DNA of 64,000 nt from NCBI RefSeq assembly GCF_000717275.1, contig NZ_JNYV01000002.1, positions 62,001-126,000 on the forward strand. The letters run 5' to 3'. This document shows, piece by piece, positions 8,296 to 17,096 of the stretch (its first letter is position 1; the number at the start of each line of letters is the position of its first letter). Both the position numbers and the translations under genes were made by a program. The DNA is from Kitasatospora arboriphila (GTDB lineage: Bacteria; Actinomycetota; Actinomycetes; Mycobacteriales; Mycobacteriaceae). The notes under the pieces were generated by a model. That model saw only the letters and a program-made list of their open reading frames with translations. It searched no databases and was not told the origin of the DNA.

Positions 8296-9072
8296 GTGGT
8301 CACCGACATCGGCGGCCGACGTCTGACCTTTGCCGAGGAGTTCGACAACCCCGATCTCGATCCGGCCGTGTGGTCGCCGCACTACTTGCCCGCATGGAGT
8401 TCGCGAGCGCTCACCGCGGCCACCTACTCGATCTCCGACTCGTGTCTGCATCTGTCCATCCCACCGGAGCAGCCGTTGTGGCTGGCGGGCGAGCACTCCC
8501 CGCTACGGGTCTCCGGCATCCAGTCGGGCAATGGATCCGGAGCTGTCGGCAGCACCCTGGGACAGCAACCGCCTTTCGACGGGGCCGTGGTGCGAGAGCA
8601 TCAACCGGAGTTTCGCGGCTGGACGCCGGCGGGCGGCTACCTGGAAATCCGGATGCGTGCCACCGTCTCGCCCAGATCCATGTTCGCCTGGTGGATGGTG
8701 GGCCTCGAAGACGCTCCCGAGCGCAGCGCCGAGATCTGCGTGGCCGAGATCTTCGGCGACACCATCACCTCGTCGCCCTCTGCCGCGGTGGGTACCGGTC
8801 TGCATCCGTTTCGCGATCCGTCGGTGGTCGACGACTTCACGACCACGGTGCTGCCCATCGACGTGGGCGACTTCCATGACTACGCGGTCGAGTGGACCAC
8901 CGATGCAGTCGAGTTCTACGTCGACGGCACGGTTGTCCGGCGATGCCTCAATCCCCCGACCTATCCCATGCAGATGATGCTGGCCGTCTTCGACTTCCCG
9001 GAGCGGTCCGACGGCACCGACGATGATCTGGTGCCAGAAATGGTGATTGATCATCTTCGCGGCTACGCCTGA
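8296..9072 (+). CDS. GH16-like (concanavalin-fold) glycosidase family protein, active-site variant
   Basis: 258 aa with a GTG start and no signal peptide, so probably cytoplasmic. GH16 features are in order: FAEEFDNPDLDPAVWSPHY near the N-terminus, GGYLEIRMRATV in the middle, the catalytic strand ERSAEICVAEIFG, and FHDYAVEWTTDAVEFYVDGTVV near the end. The usual catalytic motif is E-x-D-x-x-E. Here it reads E146-I-C148-V-A-E151, so both Glu are present but the central Asp is Cys. That may abolish or change hydrolysis, or define a subfamily. The protein also lacks the export signal usual for beta-glucan hydrolases. Substrate unknown. Confidence 0.75.
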   Translation: MVTDIGGRRLTFAEEFDNPDLDPAVWSPHYLPAWSSRALTAATYSISDSCLHLSIPPEQPLWLAGEHSPLRVSGIQSGNGSGAVGSTLGQQPPFDGAVVREHQPEFRGWTPAGGYLEIRMRATVSPRSMFAWWMVGLEDAPERSAEICVAEIFGDTITSSPSAAVGTGLHPFRDPSVVDDFTTTVLPIDVGDFHDYAVEWTTDAVEFYVDGTVVRRCLNPPTYPMQMMLAVFDFPERSDGTDDDLVPEMVIDHLRGYA

Positions 9073-9080
9073 CCGGGCGG

Positions 9081-10409
9081 TCAACCGCCGAACAACAGAT
9101 ACAGACCGAGGAACGTATACGCAACCATCGTCAGCAACAGCGCCAACTGCCCGGTGCGCTGGTGACGTGCCGGAAGAAGTCGCAACGACGCATCGTGCGC
9201 GGCTATGACTGCGGCGATGTGACCGCCGAGGACAAACCCGACCTTGAGCGTGGCCGCCACGGTCGGGTGTTGTGAGAGAACATATCCGGGGTGGGCGTCC
9301 TGGAGCCACAGCACATTCCACCCTCGGCCGAGCGGATCGCCGAGCGCCAGGAACGTCTCCTGCCCCTTCTCCACCAGATATTGCAGATAGTGGGCCAGGA
9401 CGTACCCGATCACGATGGGGATCAGCGTGTGTGCGAGTTGGCCCGGAAGTGCTTGCCGCTGCGCCGAACTCACGCCACCGGTGGCGCGGGTGGCGAGCGT
9501 GAAGGTTCCGAACACCACCGCGATGAAAACGACAAGGGCAAGGGTGTGTGCCGCCGAGGAGCCCACATCTCCGCCGCCGATCGACTCCACATAGTCCTTC
9601 CACTGGGGAAAGTCGGAGAAGCTGTCGAAAGCGGTGGAGCCGAGCAGCACTGACAGCAGAACCACCGTGCCGGGCAGGATCGGAAGTGTGGTCAGGTGAT
9701 TCATCGGGTTCCCGACGACGATCCGCCCAGTTGCCCGGTCACGGCCGAATACCGAAAGACGGGAAGCGACAACGCTGTAGACGTCGAACGGGTCGGACCT
9801 GGTGAGCCAGCGGTCTCCCCAGACGGCAGCGCCTGCGACCATGAGCACCACGTAGCAGAGCAGCCAGATCCGGATGGCCGGGACCGAATCCGGCTCAGGT
9901 GAGGCGAGTTCGAGCCAGACGAAAGCGAACAAACCAACGGATGCGGGCCAGTAACCCCACGTCGTGGGATAGACGCGTGTGCGTTCGGAACGCGATCGTC
10001 CGACAACTCGGCTACCGAATCGATAGACGGTGCGGATCGGCGAGATGACTCGCCACACCGGGCCGACCAACACGGACAGAACAACAAGCCCCACCCAGAG
10101 AAGAACGTAAAAGCTTCCCGCGAAAGGGTTGTCGTCCGACTCCGGCCCGAAGACCCCGGCCATCATCACCCACACTGCGAACACCAGAGCCAGCACCGCC
10201 GCCACGGTGCGCGTCACCGGAGAATCGACGAAGCGAGCAACCCACAGCGGTGCCGGCCGCCCTGGTTTGTCCGGACCGAACCTCGGTGTACGCCAGGCGA
10301 AAACCACCACCGCGAACGAGAACGTCAGAGCCCATGCCCCACCGATGAGCACAGACGTGTACGGGATGGGCAGGTCCTCGGATCCGCCCAGGCCATGTGC
10401 AACGATCAT
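9081..10409 (-). CDS. Polytopic integral membrane protein with His-bearing helices
   Basis: 442 aa with about 11-12 hydrophobic segments and no recognised transporter signature. Histidines lie inside or at the ends of membrane segments: AHTLALVVFIAVVFG, AHTLIPIVIGYVLAHYLQYLVE and VGFVLGGHIAAVIAAHDASLRLL. Such pairs could bind haem or copper. It is the last gene of a minus-strand operon and starts inside the stop of the 77-aa gene (4-nt overlap at 10406-10409), so it is translationally coupled to it. Function unknown. The context with the Asp/His-rich partner at 10639-12474 suggests a metal-handling or oxidoreductase membrane complex; this is inference. Confidence 0.7.
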   Translation of the reverse strand: MIVAHGLGGSEDLPIPYTSVLIGGAWALTFSFAVVVFAWRTPRFGPDKPGRPAPLWVARFVDSPVTRTVAAVLALVFAVWVMMAGVFGPESDDNPFAGSFYVLLWVGLVVLSVLVGPVWRVISPIRTVYRFGSRVVGRSRSERTRVYPTTWGYWPASVGLFAFVWLELASPEPDSVPAIRIWLLCYVVLMVAGAAVWGDRWLTRSDPFDVYSVVASRLSVFGRDRATGRIVVGNPMNHLTTLPILPGTVVLLSVLLGSTAFDSFSDFPQWKDYVESIGGGDVGSSAAHTLALVVFIAVVFGTFTLATRATGGVSSAQRQALPGQLAHTLIPIVIGYVLAHYLQYLVEKGQETFLALGDPLGRGWNVLWLQDAHPGYVLSQHPTVAATLKVGFVLGGHIAAVIAAHDASLRLLPARHQRTGQLALLLTMVAYTFLGLYLLFGG

Positions 10410-10639
10410 CCCCGGGCGTCTCCGGCGTTTCCGTCGTCGCGAACGTATTCGTCGCCGTCGTGCTCGATGGAGTCGCGTTCGACGTCGCCGTCGAGACCGG
10501 AGCCATCATCGTCGCCGCGCCGTCGGTCCCTGACGGCGATGACAACGATCACGATCACCAGGATCAGCGCCGGAAAGAACGCCGGCGCGGCCAACAGCAG
10601 CGAGTGGCCGGCCAGATACTGGACGTTGTTGTCGCCCAT
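10406..10639 (-). CDS. Single-span membrane protein with acidic tail
   Basis: 77 aa from the ATG at 10639, which shares one base with the upstream TGA (TGATG). A short N-terminal part (MGDNNVQYLAGHSLLL) precedes a strong transmembrane helix (PALILVIVIVVIAVRDRRR) with positive residues after it. The remainder is very acidic (GDDDGSGLDGDVERDS and further Asp/Glu), probably cytoplasmic. The small size, and the 1-nt overlap upstream plus 4-nt overlap downstream with large membrane proteins, suggest an accessory subunit. No family recognised. Confidence 0.7.
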   Translation of the reverse strand: MGDNNVQYLAGHSLLLAAPAFFPALILVIVIVVIAVRDRRRGDDDGSGLDGDVERDSIEHDGDEYVRDDGNAGDARG

Positions 10640-12474
10640 CAGGTCTGCGGTTGCACTGTCGGTCGCGTGTCCGTACGGGCCCCGGTCTCCTGTTGCTTGT
10701 TGTTGATCCGGCCGGCACCCCACGACAGCGCTGCGATCAAGATCAACGAGCACGCCAACACCACCAGGCCGGCGACCGTGAACAGCCAGCTCGGGTAGTC
10801 GAAGCTGCGCTCTCGCTGCAAGATCTTGATCTCCGGCATGAACTCACGTGTCATCGTCGATTCCGCAGCCACCTCAGGGGCGCCGATGCCCGGATCGGCG
10901 GGCAAGAAGATCGGCACGGCGGTCATCGTCGTGCCATCCTGCACGCGCAGAAGCGTTTTCCACGTCCCCGACACCGGCACCGGCTCGGTGGACCGGTAGA
11001 TGCCGGCACCGACGCGTTCGAGCGGATCGATGAAGAGACCGCGGTCGTTCTCGATGCCGCCCTGCCACGAGAGGATCGACACCCATTCGGGGTCGTCACT
11101 GACCAGCCCAGGCGGGTCGATTGTCACCTCGGCCGTCACCATGCGACCGCCAGTGCTCGGCACATCGGTGAGTGTGATTGTGGCGCTGGCATTCTCAGGA
11201 ACCTCGGTGCGCAAACCGTTGGCGACGGCCCCTCCGACGATCAGGACCGTGAGCACCACTGCCACAGCACTGAGGCGGGGACGCGGCAGCGGCTCGCCTC
11301 GCAAGATGACGGCCAACAGAGCGCCGCACACACCGGTGGCGATGCTGACCGGGATCGCCATGGCCAGGGCTTCTGCCCACATCCCGGTCGGCCACGGGTA
11401 GTGGTACACCGCATCGATCCACCACGACTCGATCCACAGACCGAGGGTGGCCACGCCGAGGCCGGAGACAGCCCCGAACAACACCGGCCGTCTCACCAAA
11501 GGCGTCAGGGCCAGCAGTTCGACCACCACGGCCGGGCCGAGGTACAGCGCGAAGAAGTTGATCGGTGCTCCGAGTGCGGGCCCGACGACCAGTGCAACGA
11601 TCCCTCTGATGGCCACCGCGAAAAGGGCTGCGGCGATGGCCGATCCGGGTCCGAGCGTCACGCGGACCGCGACCAGGGCAAACGCTGCCGCGCCGGCGAT
11701 CATCATGGGCTGCAGGACAAGCCGGAACTGCTCGACACCGAAGTCGTACTCGATCTGGAAGACCGACAGGCCGATGACAAGTCCGCCGAACGCCATGCAC
11801 CGGGTGAGCCAGTTGCCCCACCCGTCGGCCGGCGCATTCTCGCCCATCGCGGCGCGGCCTTCACGGTCGAGCAACACCACTGCGATCAGCGACAACCCCG
11901 CGCCACCGATCAACATCAGGTGGGTGGGGCCCCACAGGGTGACGTCTTGGCCGAACATGCGGTGCCAGATGTCGTCGAGGGGGAAACCGACCAGGGCGTA
12001 GAAGCCACAGCCGGCCAGCAAGATGCCACCGACGGGTGCGTACCAGGTGCGGGTGATCCGAACGGCTGCCGGACCGGGCTTGTCGTAAGGCAGGAAGACG
12101 GCCAGCATCCCCGCGATGAAGAGGAGGAACAGGCCGACGAGGATGAAGTAGTGAGCAGGGTTTGCCAGCGGACCCTCGTCGCGACCTTTGCCGATGTGCA
12201 GACTGACGTCCCAGATGAACCCGAACAGCGCGCAGATGATGGTGCTGGTGAACAGGAAGATGGGCAGTGCCGCCCACGGCGGTCGGTTCAGGCGGCGCCC
12301 GGCCCACTCAGCCGTAGACGCGAGCCAGGTTATCTTCCGGGTGCGGTGGAGATAGCCCACCCAGAGCAGGATCAGCGACACCACCCCGGCGGCCGCGCTC
12401 ATGCCGAAGACCTGATCCAGTGCCGCTCCGCCGCCCTCGGACGCCGCCAGCACGTTCTCACCTTGTGTCAACAT
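10639..12474 (-). CDS. Large polytopic membrane protein with repeated D-x3-H...H motifs and an Ig-like extracytoplasmic domain
   Basis: 611 aa. About ten membrane segments occupy residues 25-415. A soluble region at about 415-560 has beta strands ending in GIYRSTEPVPVSGTWKTLLRV, resembling CopC/YtkA/FixH-type Ig folds, and a final transmembrane helix (about 565-588) has a short Gln/Thr tail. Membrane-embedded acidic/His motifs recur: D89-x3-H93 with H108 (NPAHY), D167-x3-H171 with H185 (GPTHL), and D354-x3-H358. The spacing resembles the copper site of PmoC (D-x3-H-x12-H) but is 1-2 residues longer and overall similarity was not tested. It is first in a three-gene operon. Function unknown; metal binding is inference. 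Confidence 0.75.
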   Translation of the reverse strand: MLTQGENVLAASEGGGAALDQVFGMSAAAGVVSLILLWVGYLHRTRKITWLASTAEWAGRRLNRPPWAALPIFLFTSTIICALFGFIWDVSLHIGKGRDEGPLANPAHYFILVGLFLLFIAGMLAVFLPYDKPGPAAVRITRTWYAPVGGILLAGCGFYALVGFPLDDIWHRMFGQDVTLWGPTHLMLIGGAGLSLIAVVLLDREGRAAMGENAPADGWGNWLTRCMAFGGLVIGLSVFQIEYDFGVEQFRLVLQPMMIAGAAAFALVAVRVTLGPGSAIAAALFAVAIRGIVALVVGPALGAPINFFALYLGPAVVVELLALTPLVRRPVLFGAVSGLGVATLGLWIESWWIDAVYHYPWPTGMWAEALAMAIPVSIATGVCGALLAVILRGEPLPRPRLSAVAVVLTVLIVGGAVANGLRTEVPENASATITLTDVPSTGGRMVTAEVTIDPPGLVSDDPEWVSILSWQGGIENDRGLFIDPLERVGAGIYRSTEPVPVSGTWKTLLRVQDGTTMTAVPIFLPADPGIGAPEVAAESTMTREFMPEIKILQRERSFDYPSWLFTVAGLVVLACSLILIAALSWGAGRINNKQQETGARTDTRPTVQPQT

Positions 12475-12785
12475 CGACTCCCCGCCACCTCACACCACAC
12501 TGGGCCGAATCCACTCATCTGAAGATTCTCAGTAAAAATACAGTAAACGCACGTGCACCCACAAGGGGACGAAATGACTTCTGCCTGCAAAAATGCGGAG
12601 ACTGTCTGAATTTAGTTCAGTGCACAGCCGTAAACTGAACGTAGACGAGGCCGTCGGGCTCCGTCGTCTGTAACCATGCGTTCACCTGACTTTGTACGTT
12701 ACAACGCCGGGTGTCAAGATCCAGGAGGTCTCGAAGTCAGAACACAGAGGCATCCAGGTGGAACGACGAACGGCCCGGGACGTCG
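12475..12785. other. Intergenic stretch without a recognisable gene
   Basis: 311 nt between the start of the 611-aa membrane protein (minus strand) and the 3' end of the nitronate monooxygenase gene. It is visibly more AT-rich around 12525-12640 than the flanking genes and should hold the promoter of the membrane operon. A perfect dyad lies at 12606-12620 (separate entry). No open frame in it has protein-like composition. Confidence 0.6.
12606..12620. promoter_or_regulatory. Candidate operator dyad upstream of the membrane operon
   Basis: CTGAA-TTTAG-TTCAG, a perfect 5-bp inverted repeat with a 5-nt spacer, about 130 nt upstream of the start at 12474. It lies in the AT-rich part of the intergenic region, where a regulator of the operon could bind. 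No regulator family is implied by the sequence alone. Confidence 0.35.
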
Positions 12786-13808
12786 TCAGAGGGCCGAGAC
12801 GAGCCTGGCCACGATGGATTCAGCCGTACCGGAGGTGGCGTTGCGAAAGTCCGTACCGGCCCAGAGGTTGGTCGAGTGCGGATCACCCGCAGCGACCGCA
12901 GCCTTGCGCAGGGGCCCGGTCAGATGGTGGATCTGCGGGTACGCGAATGGCGCGGAAGCGTCGTGTTCCTGCATGAACCGGTTGTAAAGACCCCTCGCGT
13001 AACGGCCTGAGAACGCTCGCGTGACTCCCGTCGTGATGAACTCGGGATCCGCCAGGGCGGCGCGGTGCACGGCATTGGTCCCCGCCTCGTCGGCGAGCAG
13101 GAACGCCGTGCCCACCTGAACCGCCCGCGCGCCGAGGGCGAGTACCCGGCTCACTTCCTCAGAAGTCGTGATCCCTCCGGTGGCGACCACATCGACTCCC
13201 CGTCCGACCACGTCGGCGAGGAGCTCGTCGAGGCTGCCCGGTGCGGGTTCAGCGGTGGGGTCGAAGGTCCCGCGATGCCCACCGGCGCCTGGGCCCTGCG
13301 CCACCAGCGCGTCGACTCCGCGGCCGAGTGCTATGTCCGCCTCGGCCGCCGTGGTCACGGTGCCGAGCGTGAAGATGCCCGCATCGGTCAGTCGGCGGAT
13401 CTCGTCGGCCGTGGCGCATCCGAAGGTGAAGGACACCGCGTCGGGCTTGAGGTCGAGCAACACCTCGAGCTTCACCGTCCAGGCGTCGTCGTCGTATCGC
13501 GGCTCACCGAGCGAAGCACCGAACTTGTCTGCCAGCGGCGCGAGTTCTGCTGCGTAGGCCTCGATCTGCGCCGGATCACCGGCATTGGGTTGCGGGACAA
13601 AGAGATTGACCCCCAAGCGCCCCGACGTCAGAGACCTCGCCTCCTCGATGTCCGCGGCCAGCTTCCCGCCGGTCAACAGGGCTCCGGCCAGAAAGCCCAT
13701 ACCGCCGGCATTTGTCACCGCAGCCGCAAGCGCCGGCGTGCTGGGCCCACCGGCCATCGGAGCGCCGATCACGGGCGCGTCCAGGTCGCGAAGGTCGAAA
13801 GTGGGCAC
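12786..13808 (-). CDS. Nitronate monooxygenase / 2-nitropropane dioxygenase family flavoprotein
   Basis: 340 aa from a GTG at 13808 with a strong GGGAGGT ribosome binding site just upstream; the frame continues upstream only by chance. TIM-barrel FMN enzyme signatures are clear: VIGAPMAGGPSTPALAAAVTNAGGMGFL at the N-terminus, DALVAQGPGAGGHRGTF with the conserved GxxAGGH and its catalytic His, VVATGGITTSEEVSRVLALGARAVQVGTAFLL for phosphate binding, and AFSGRYARGL near the end. These enzymes oxidise alkyl nitronates such as propionate 3-nitronate using FMN and O2. A role in FabK-like reduction is less likely. It stands alone and is divergent from rnhA. Confidence 0.87.
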   Translation of the reverse strand: MPTFDLRDLDAPVIGAPMAGGPSTPALAAAVTNAGGMGFLAGALLTGGKLAADIEEARSLTSGRLGVNLFVPQPNAGDPAQIEAYAAELAPLADKFGASLGEPRYDDDAWTVKLEVLLDLKPDAVSFTFGCATADEIRRLTDAGIFTLGTVTTAAEADIALGRGVDALVAQGPGAGGHRGTFDPTAEPAPGSLDELLADVVGRGVDVVATGGITTSEEVSRVLALGARAVQVGTAFLLADEAGTNAVHRAALADPEFITTGVTRAFSGRYARGLYNRFMQEHDASAPFAYPQIHHLTGPLRKAAVAAGDPHSTNLWAGTDFRNATSGTAESIVARLVSAL

Positions 13809-13907
13809 GGGTACCTCCCGGGATGATCTGAGCCTGCGGTCACCGGCTCCGGTGTGCGGCAGTCGGGCTGCTGCATTCGGTCTCGAGGCGACGGTAGCCT
13901 CTTCGCC

Positions 13908-14393
13908 ATGGCCGACGACATCGACATGACGACCCCGATCGAGATCTCGACCGACGGAGCATGCCTCGGCAATCCCGGGCCGGGCGGGTGGGGCGCGGTG
14001 CTGCGCTACAAGAACCACGAGAAACAGTTGTCGGGCGCCGATCCTGCGACCACAAACAACAAGATGGAATTGACCGGGGCCATCAAAGGACTCGAGGCAC
14101 TCAAGAAGCCCTCGAAGGTCATCCTCTATACCGACAGCACCTACGTCCGCAACGGGATCATGAAGTGGGTGACAGGGTGGCAGAACAACGGCTGGCTCAC
14201 CAAGGACAAGAAGCCGGTCAAGAACAGCGATCTCTGGCGTGAGCTGATCGAGCAGTGCGCTCGCCATGATGTGGAGTGGCGCTGGGTAAAGGGTCACGCC
14301 GGCGACCACTACAACGAGATCGCCGACCAGCTCGCGACCTCGGCTGCTCGCGCACTGCGCGACGGCGCGACCACAGGCCAGGTGGCCCGATGA
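13908..14393 (+). CDS. rnhA: Ribonuclease HI
   Basis: 161 aa from ATG 13908 (another Met at codon 7 is possible). All catalytic carboxylates of the RNase H fold are present: Asp in [16 protein letters not shown], Glu in [10 protein letters not shown], Asp in [11 protein letters not shown], and the final Asp in [15 protein letters not shown] with the assisting His just before it. The basic handle region [15 protein letters not shown] is present as in the E. coli enzyme. It cleaves RNA in RNA-DNA hybrids in the cytoplasm. The stop overlaps the next start as ATGA at 14390, coupling it to the 2-hydroxyacid dehydrogenase. The size is normal for the family. Confidence 0.95.
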   Translation: MADDIDMTTPIEISTDGACLGNPGPGGWGAVLRYKNHEKQLSGADPATTNNKMELTGAIKGLEALKKPSKVILYTDSTYVRNGIMKWVTGWQNNGWLTKDKKPVKNSDLWRELIEQCARHDVEWRWVKGHAGDHYNEIADQLATSAARALRDGATTGQVAR

Positions 14394-15307
14394 CCGCCCC
14401 CATCCCGGTGGCTCTGCTGCCGCACACAGATCCACACCTGTCCGAGGCCATAACATCGGCAGGCGGCACTTTGGCCGACCTCGCGGACGCGCGCGCCCTT
14501 GTCTGGATCGGGAACGTCGACGGTTTCCCCGATCCGCTGCCCGACTCGATCGAATGGGTGCAGCTGCGGCTGGCAGGCATCGAGTCGTTCCTGCGCGCGG
14601 GATTGCTCGACGATCGGCGGATCTGGACCAATGCGTCAGGTTTCTACGCCGAGAACGTCGCCGAACACGCACTCGCCCTCTTGCTGGCGGGCCTTCGCCA
14701 GATCAACGTCGCCGTCCTGCGGCACTGGGATGAAAAGGCCATCGACCCGGCTGTGCGATCGCTACACGGTTCCACGGTCGGGATCATCGGCGCCGGTGGC
14801 ATCGCCCGGTCGCTGATACCCCGCTTGGAGGCCTGCGGAGCCCAGGCGATCGCGGTCAACAGATCCGGCCGGCCCGTCGAGGGCGCCTCGAAGACGCTGC
14901 CGGCGAGCAGGATCGACGAGGTCTGGGGTCTCATCGACCACGTGGTCCTCGCGGCTCCGGCCACCGACGAGACCAGGCACCTGATCAACGCCCGCACGCT
15001 CGCTGCGCTGCCCAGGCATGCCTGGTTGATCAATGTGGCGCGCGGGCCGCTCGTCGATGAAGCTGCCCTGCGGGATGCACTGCTGGCTGGTGAAATCGCC
15101 GGCGCCGCGCTCGACGTCACCGACCCGGAGCCACCCGACGCCAACGATCCGCTGTGGGACCTCGAGAACGTGATCATCACCCCGCACGTGGCCAATCCGT
15201 CCGCGGGACTCACCCGCACCATGGCGCCATGGCTGGCCGAGAACCTACGGCGTTTCGCCGCAGGCGGCGACATGCTCGCGGTGGTACATCCCGATGCGAG
15301 CTATTGA
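14390..15307 (+). CDS. D-isomer specific 2-hydroxyacid dehydrogenase
   Basis: 305 aa from ATG 14390 in an ATGA overlap with rnhA. The C-terminal NAD-binding domain has [24 protein letters not shown] (Rossmann GxGxxG), then the family triad: Arg in [13 protein letters not shown], Glu in DVTDPEPPD and His in IITPHVAN. The N-terminal catalytic domain is short, giving a total slightly below the usual 310-330 aa. It reduces or oxidises a small 2-keto/2-hydroxyacid with NAD(P)H; the substrate is not evident. Related actinobacterial proteins are annotated as phosphoglycerate-dehydrogenase-like, but the ACT and intervening domains of SerA are absent. Confidence 0.87.
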   Translation: MTAPIPVALLPHTDPHLSEAITSAGGTLADLADARALVWIGNVDGFPDPLPDSIEWVQLRLAGIESFLRAGLLDDRRIWTNASGFYAENVAEHALALLLAGLRQINVAVLRHWDEKAIDPAVRSLHGSTVGIIGAGGIARSLIPRLEACGAQAIAVNRSGRPVEGASKTLPASRIDEVWGLIDHVVLAAPATDETRHLINARTLAALPRHAWLINVARGPLVDEAALRDALLAGEIAGAALDVTDPEPPDANDPLWDLENVIITPHVANPSAGLTRTMAPWLAENLRRFAAGGDMLAVVHPDASY

Positions 15308-15467
15308 TTCTGCCGACGAGTGAGACGCGGCGGCCGGCCGAGAAAGAATCTGCGGCACCGTAATGGTTGCGCGGCCTCATGAACATCGGGAGGCTGAAGG
15401 CGCGGCATGTTTTCGGTGTCGAGGCTGAGCCACAGCCTGATCACACTCCAACAGAATCGAGATTGGC

Positions 15468-15677
15468 ATGAGCGACAACGTCTACCGGGTCACCGAAATC
15501 GTCGGTTCGTCGACCACCAGCTCAGACGATGCCATCAAGACCGCGCTGTCACGGGCTGCCCAGACACTGCACAACATCGACTGGTTCCAGGTTGTCGAGA
15601 CGCGCGGCCATGTGGAGAACGCCGAGATCGCCCACTTCCAGGTGACGGTGAAAATCGGCTTCAAGCTCGAGGACTGA
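15468..15677 (+). CDS. Dodecin (flavin-storage protein), copy 1
   Basis: 69 aa: MSDNVYRVTEIVGSSTTSSD followed by a helix (DAIKTALSRAAQTLHNIDWF) and two beta strands (QVVETRGHV, FQVTVKIGFKLED). This is the complete dodecin fold, including the aromatic Trp of the DWF motif that stacks on flavin in bacterial dodecins. Dodecins form hollow dodecamers that bind FMN/FAD or CoA. A weak GAGATTGG ribosome binding site precedes it. A second copy at 36288-36497 shares 56 of 69 residues, and even the leader just before the start is similar, which suggests duplication. Confidence 0.93.
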   Translation: MSDNVYRVTEIVGSSTTSSDDAIKTALSRAAQTLHNIDWFQVVETRGHVENAEIAHFQVTVKIGFKLED

Positions 15678-15793
15678 CAAGCACGCCGGCGTCGGCGCGG
15701 CGTCCGGGTACGGTTTTCACAGGAGCCCAAACCGGACACGGCAGGCGTCGGCAAGGCGCGTTCACCCGGTACCTCCCCGACCGGAAGACGCGC

Positions 15794-16903
15794 ATGACAC
15801 ACAGATTCAGCATCGCGCTGGCGGTGGCGGGTGCGCTGGTCGTCGCCGGGTGCGACAGCCCTGACAACGAACGATCCACTGATCCGGGTGCAACCTCGCA
15901 GGCGACCACCCCGACCTCCTCATCGGCAACTGTCGCTCCGGCCGGGACGCCGACGGACCTGGTGACCGGGCTCGACGCGCCATGGTCGATCGTCTTCGCC
16001 GACGATGCACCGCTCATCAGCGAACGCGACTCGGGCAACATCCTCGAAGTCGTCGGCGACCGCACCCGGGTGGTCGGCGCGGTCGCTGATGTCGCACCCG
16101 CGGGCGAGGGCGGGTTGCTCGGTCTCGCCGTGCGGGAGGAATTCCTGTACGTCTACTTCACCAGCGACGACGGGGACAACCGTGTCGTGAGATACCGCCT
16201 GACCGGATCAACCGGAGGTCTCGGACTCGGCTCCGCGGAACCCATTCTTGCCGGCATCCCGGGCGGACGAACCCACAACGGCGGCCGTATCGCATTCGGT
16301 CCCGACGGAATGCTCTACGTCTCCACCGGCGACGCCCAGGACCGGCCGAAAGCCCAAGATCCCACCAGTCTCTCCGGCAAGATCCTGCGGATCACCCCGG
16401 ATGGAGACGTGCCCGCCGACAATCCGACAGCCGGCAGCCCGATGTGGTCGCTCGGACACCGCAACGTCCAGGGTCTGGCGTGGGCAGCCGACGGGACCAT
16501 GTTCTCTTCCGAGTACGGCCAAGACATCTGGGATGAGCTCAATGTCATCGCGAAGGGCGGCAACTACGGCTGGCCCCGACTGGAGGGCAAAGGCGAGCAA
16601 CTCGACAGCATCTACATCGACCCCGTCCAGCAATGGAATCCCGACGACGCCAGCCCCAGCGGCATGACCATCGCAGGCGACACCATCTACATCGCCAATC
16701 TACGAGGCGAGCGATTGCGTGCGGTACCCGTGGCCGCTCCCGAAACCGCACGCGATCTCTACGTCGGCGAGTTCGGCCGTTTGCGTGATGTCGCCGTGGC
16801 CCCCGATGGCTCGCTGTTATTTCTCACCAACAACACCGACGGGAGGGGCGACGCACGTTCGGGCGATGACCGCATCAAACGGGTGCCAGCCCTCCCCAAC
16901 TGA
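15794..16903 (+). CDS. PQQ-dependent sugar dehydrogenase-type lipoprotein (glucose/sorbosone dehydrogenase family)
   Basis: 369 aa. The N-terminal signal peptide ends in a lipobox, LVVAGCDSPD, so the protein is anchored outside the membrane. A Ser/Thr/Pro linker is followed by the six-bladed propeller: LDAPWSIVFAD, GEGGLLGLAV, GRTHNGGRIAFGPDGMLYVSTGD (metal/PQQ region with the conserved His-Asn), WSLGHRNVQGLAWAADGTMFSSEYGQDIWDELN, GGNYGWP and AVAPDGSLLFLTNNTDGRG. These are the GSDH (PF07995) signatures. It oxidises an aldose or sugar alcohol if loaded with PQQ; no pqq genes are in the window. Length is typical. Confidence 0.88.
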   Translation: MTHRFSIALAVAGALVVAGCDSPDNERSTDPGATSQATTPTSSSATVAPAGTPTDLVTGLDAPWSIVFADDAPLISERDSGNILEVVGDRTRVVGAVADVAPAGEGGLLGLAVREEFLYVYFTSDDGDNRVVRYRLTGSTGGLGLGSAEPILAGIPGGRTHNGGRIAFGPDGMLYVSTGDAQDRPKAQDPTSLSGKILRITPDGDVPADNPTAGSPMWSLGHRNVQGLAWAADGTMFSSEYGQDIWDELNVIAKGGNYGWPRLEGKGEQLDSIYIDPVQQWNPDDASPSGMTIAGDTIYIANLRGERLRAVPVAAPETARDLYVGEFGRLRDVAVAPDGSLLFLTNNTDGRGDARSGDDRIKRVPALPN

Positions 16904-16934
16904 CCACAAGACGCACCGGCACTCGACGAACACC

Positions 16935-16947
16935 GTTGTGTCACAAC
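16935..16947. promoter_or_regulatory. Short palindrome GTTGTG-T-CACAAC
   Basis: A perfect 6-bp inverted repeat with a 1-nt centre, lying between the sugar dehydrogenase stop (16903) and the GAF-ANTAR start (17097). It could be an operator for the downstream gene or a weak terminator element. It lacks the T run of an intrinsic terminator and is too compact for a stable RNA hairpin. Confidence 0.3.
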
Positions 16948-17096
16948 ATTTTCAGCGACATCTCCAGATCAGCCACCGATCCCTTGCGACGGCCGAGCGG
17001 CAGGCACGTCGGCACCGTTTCCGGTGATGTTTGGTTATCCTCGCTCACGGATATTCGCCAAGAGACACAGATGCGCACCTCAAGGAGGGAGATCGA

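Noticed and set aside
10651..12522. Plus-strand open frame of about 620 codons
   Set aside because: It is antisense to the 611-aa membrane protein, has a polar His/Asp/Gln-rich translation, and no ribosome binding site; high-GC shadow.
13809..14672. N-terminal extension of the nitronate monooxygenase gene
   Set aside because: The frame is open by chance across rnhA; the family start and a GGGAGGT site lie at 13808.
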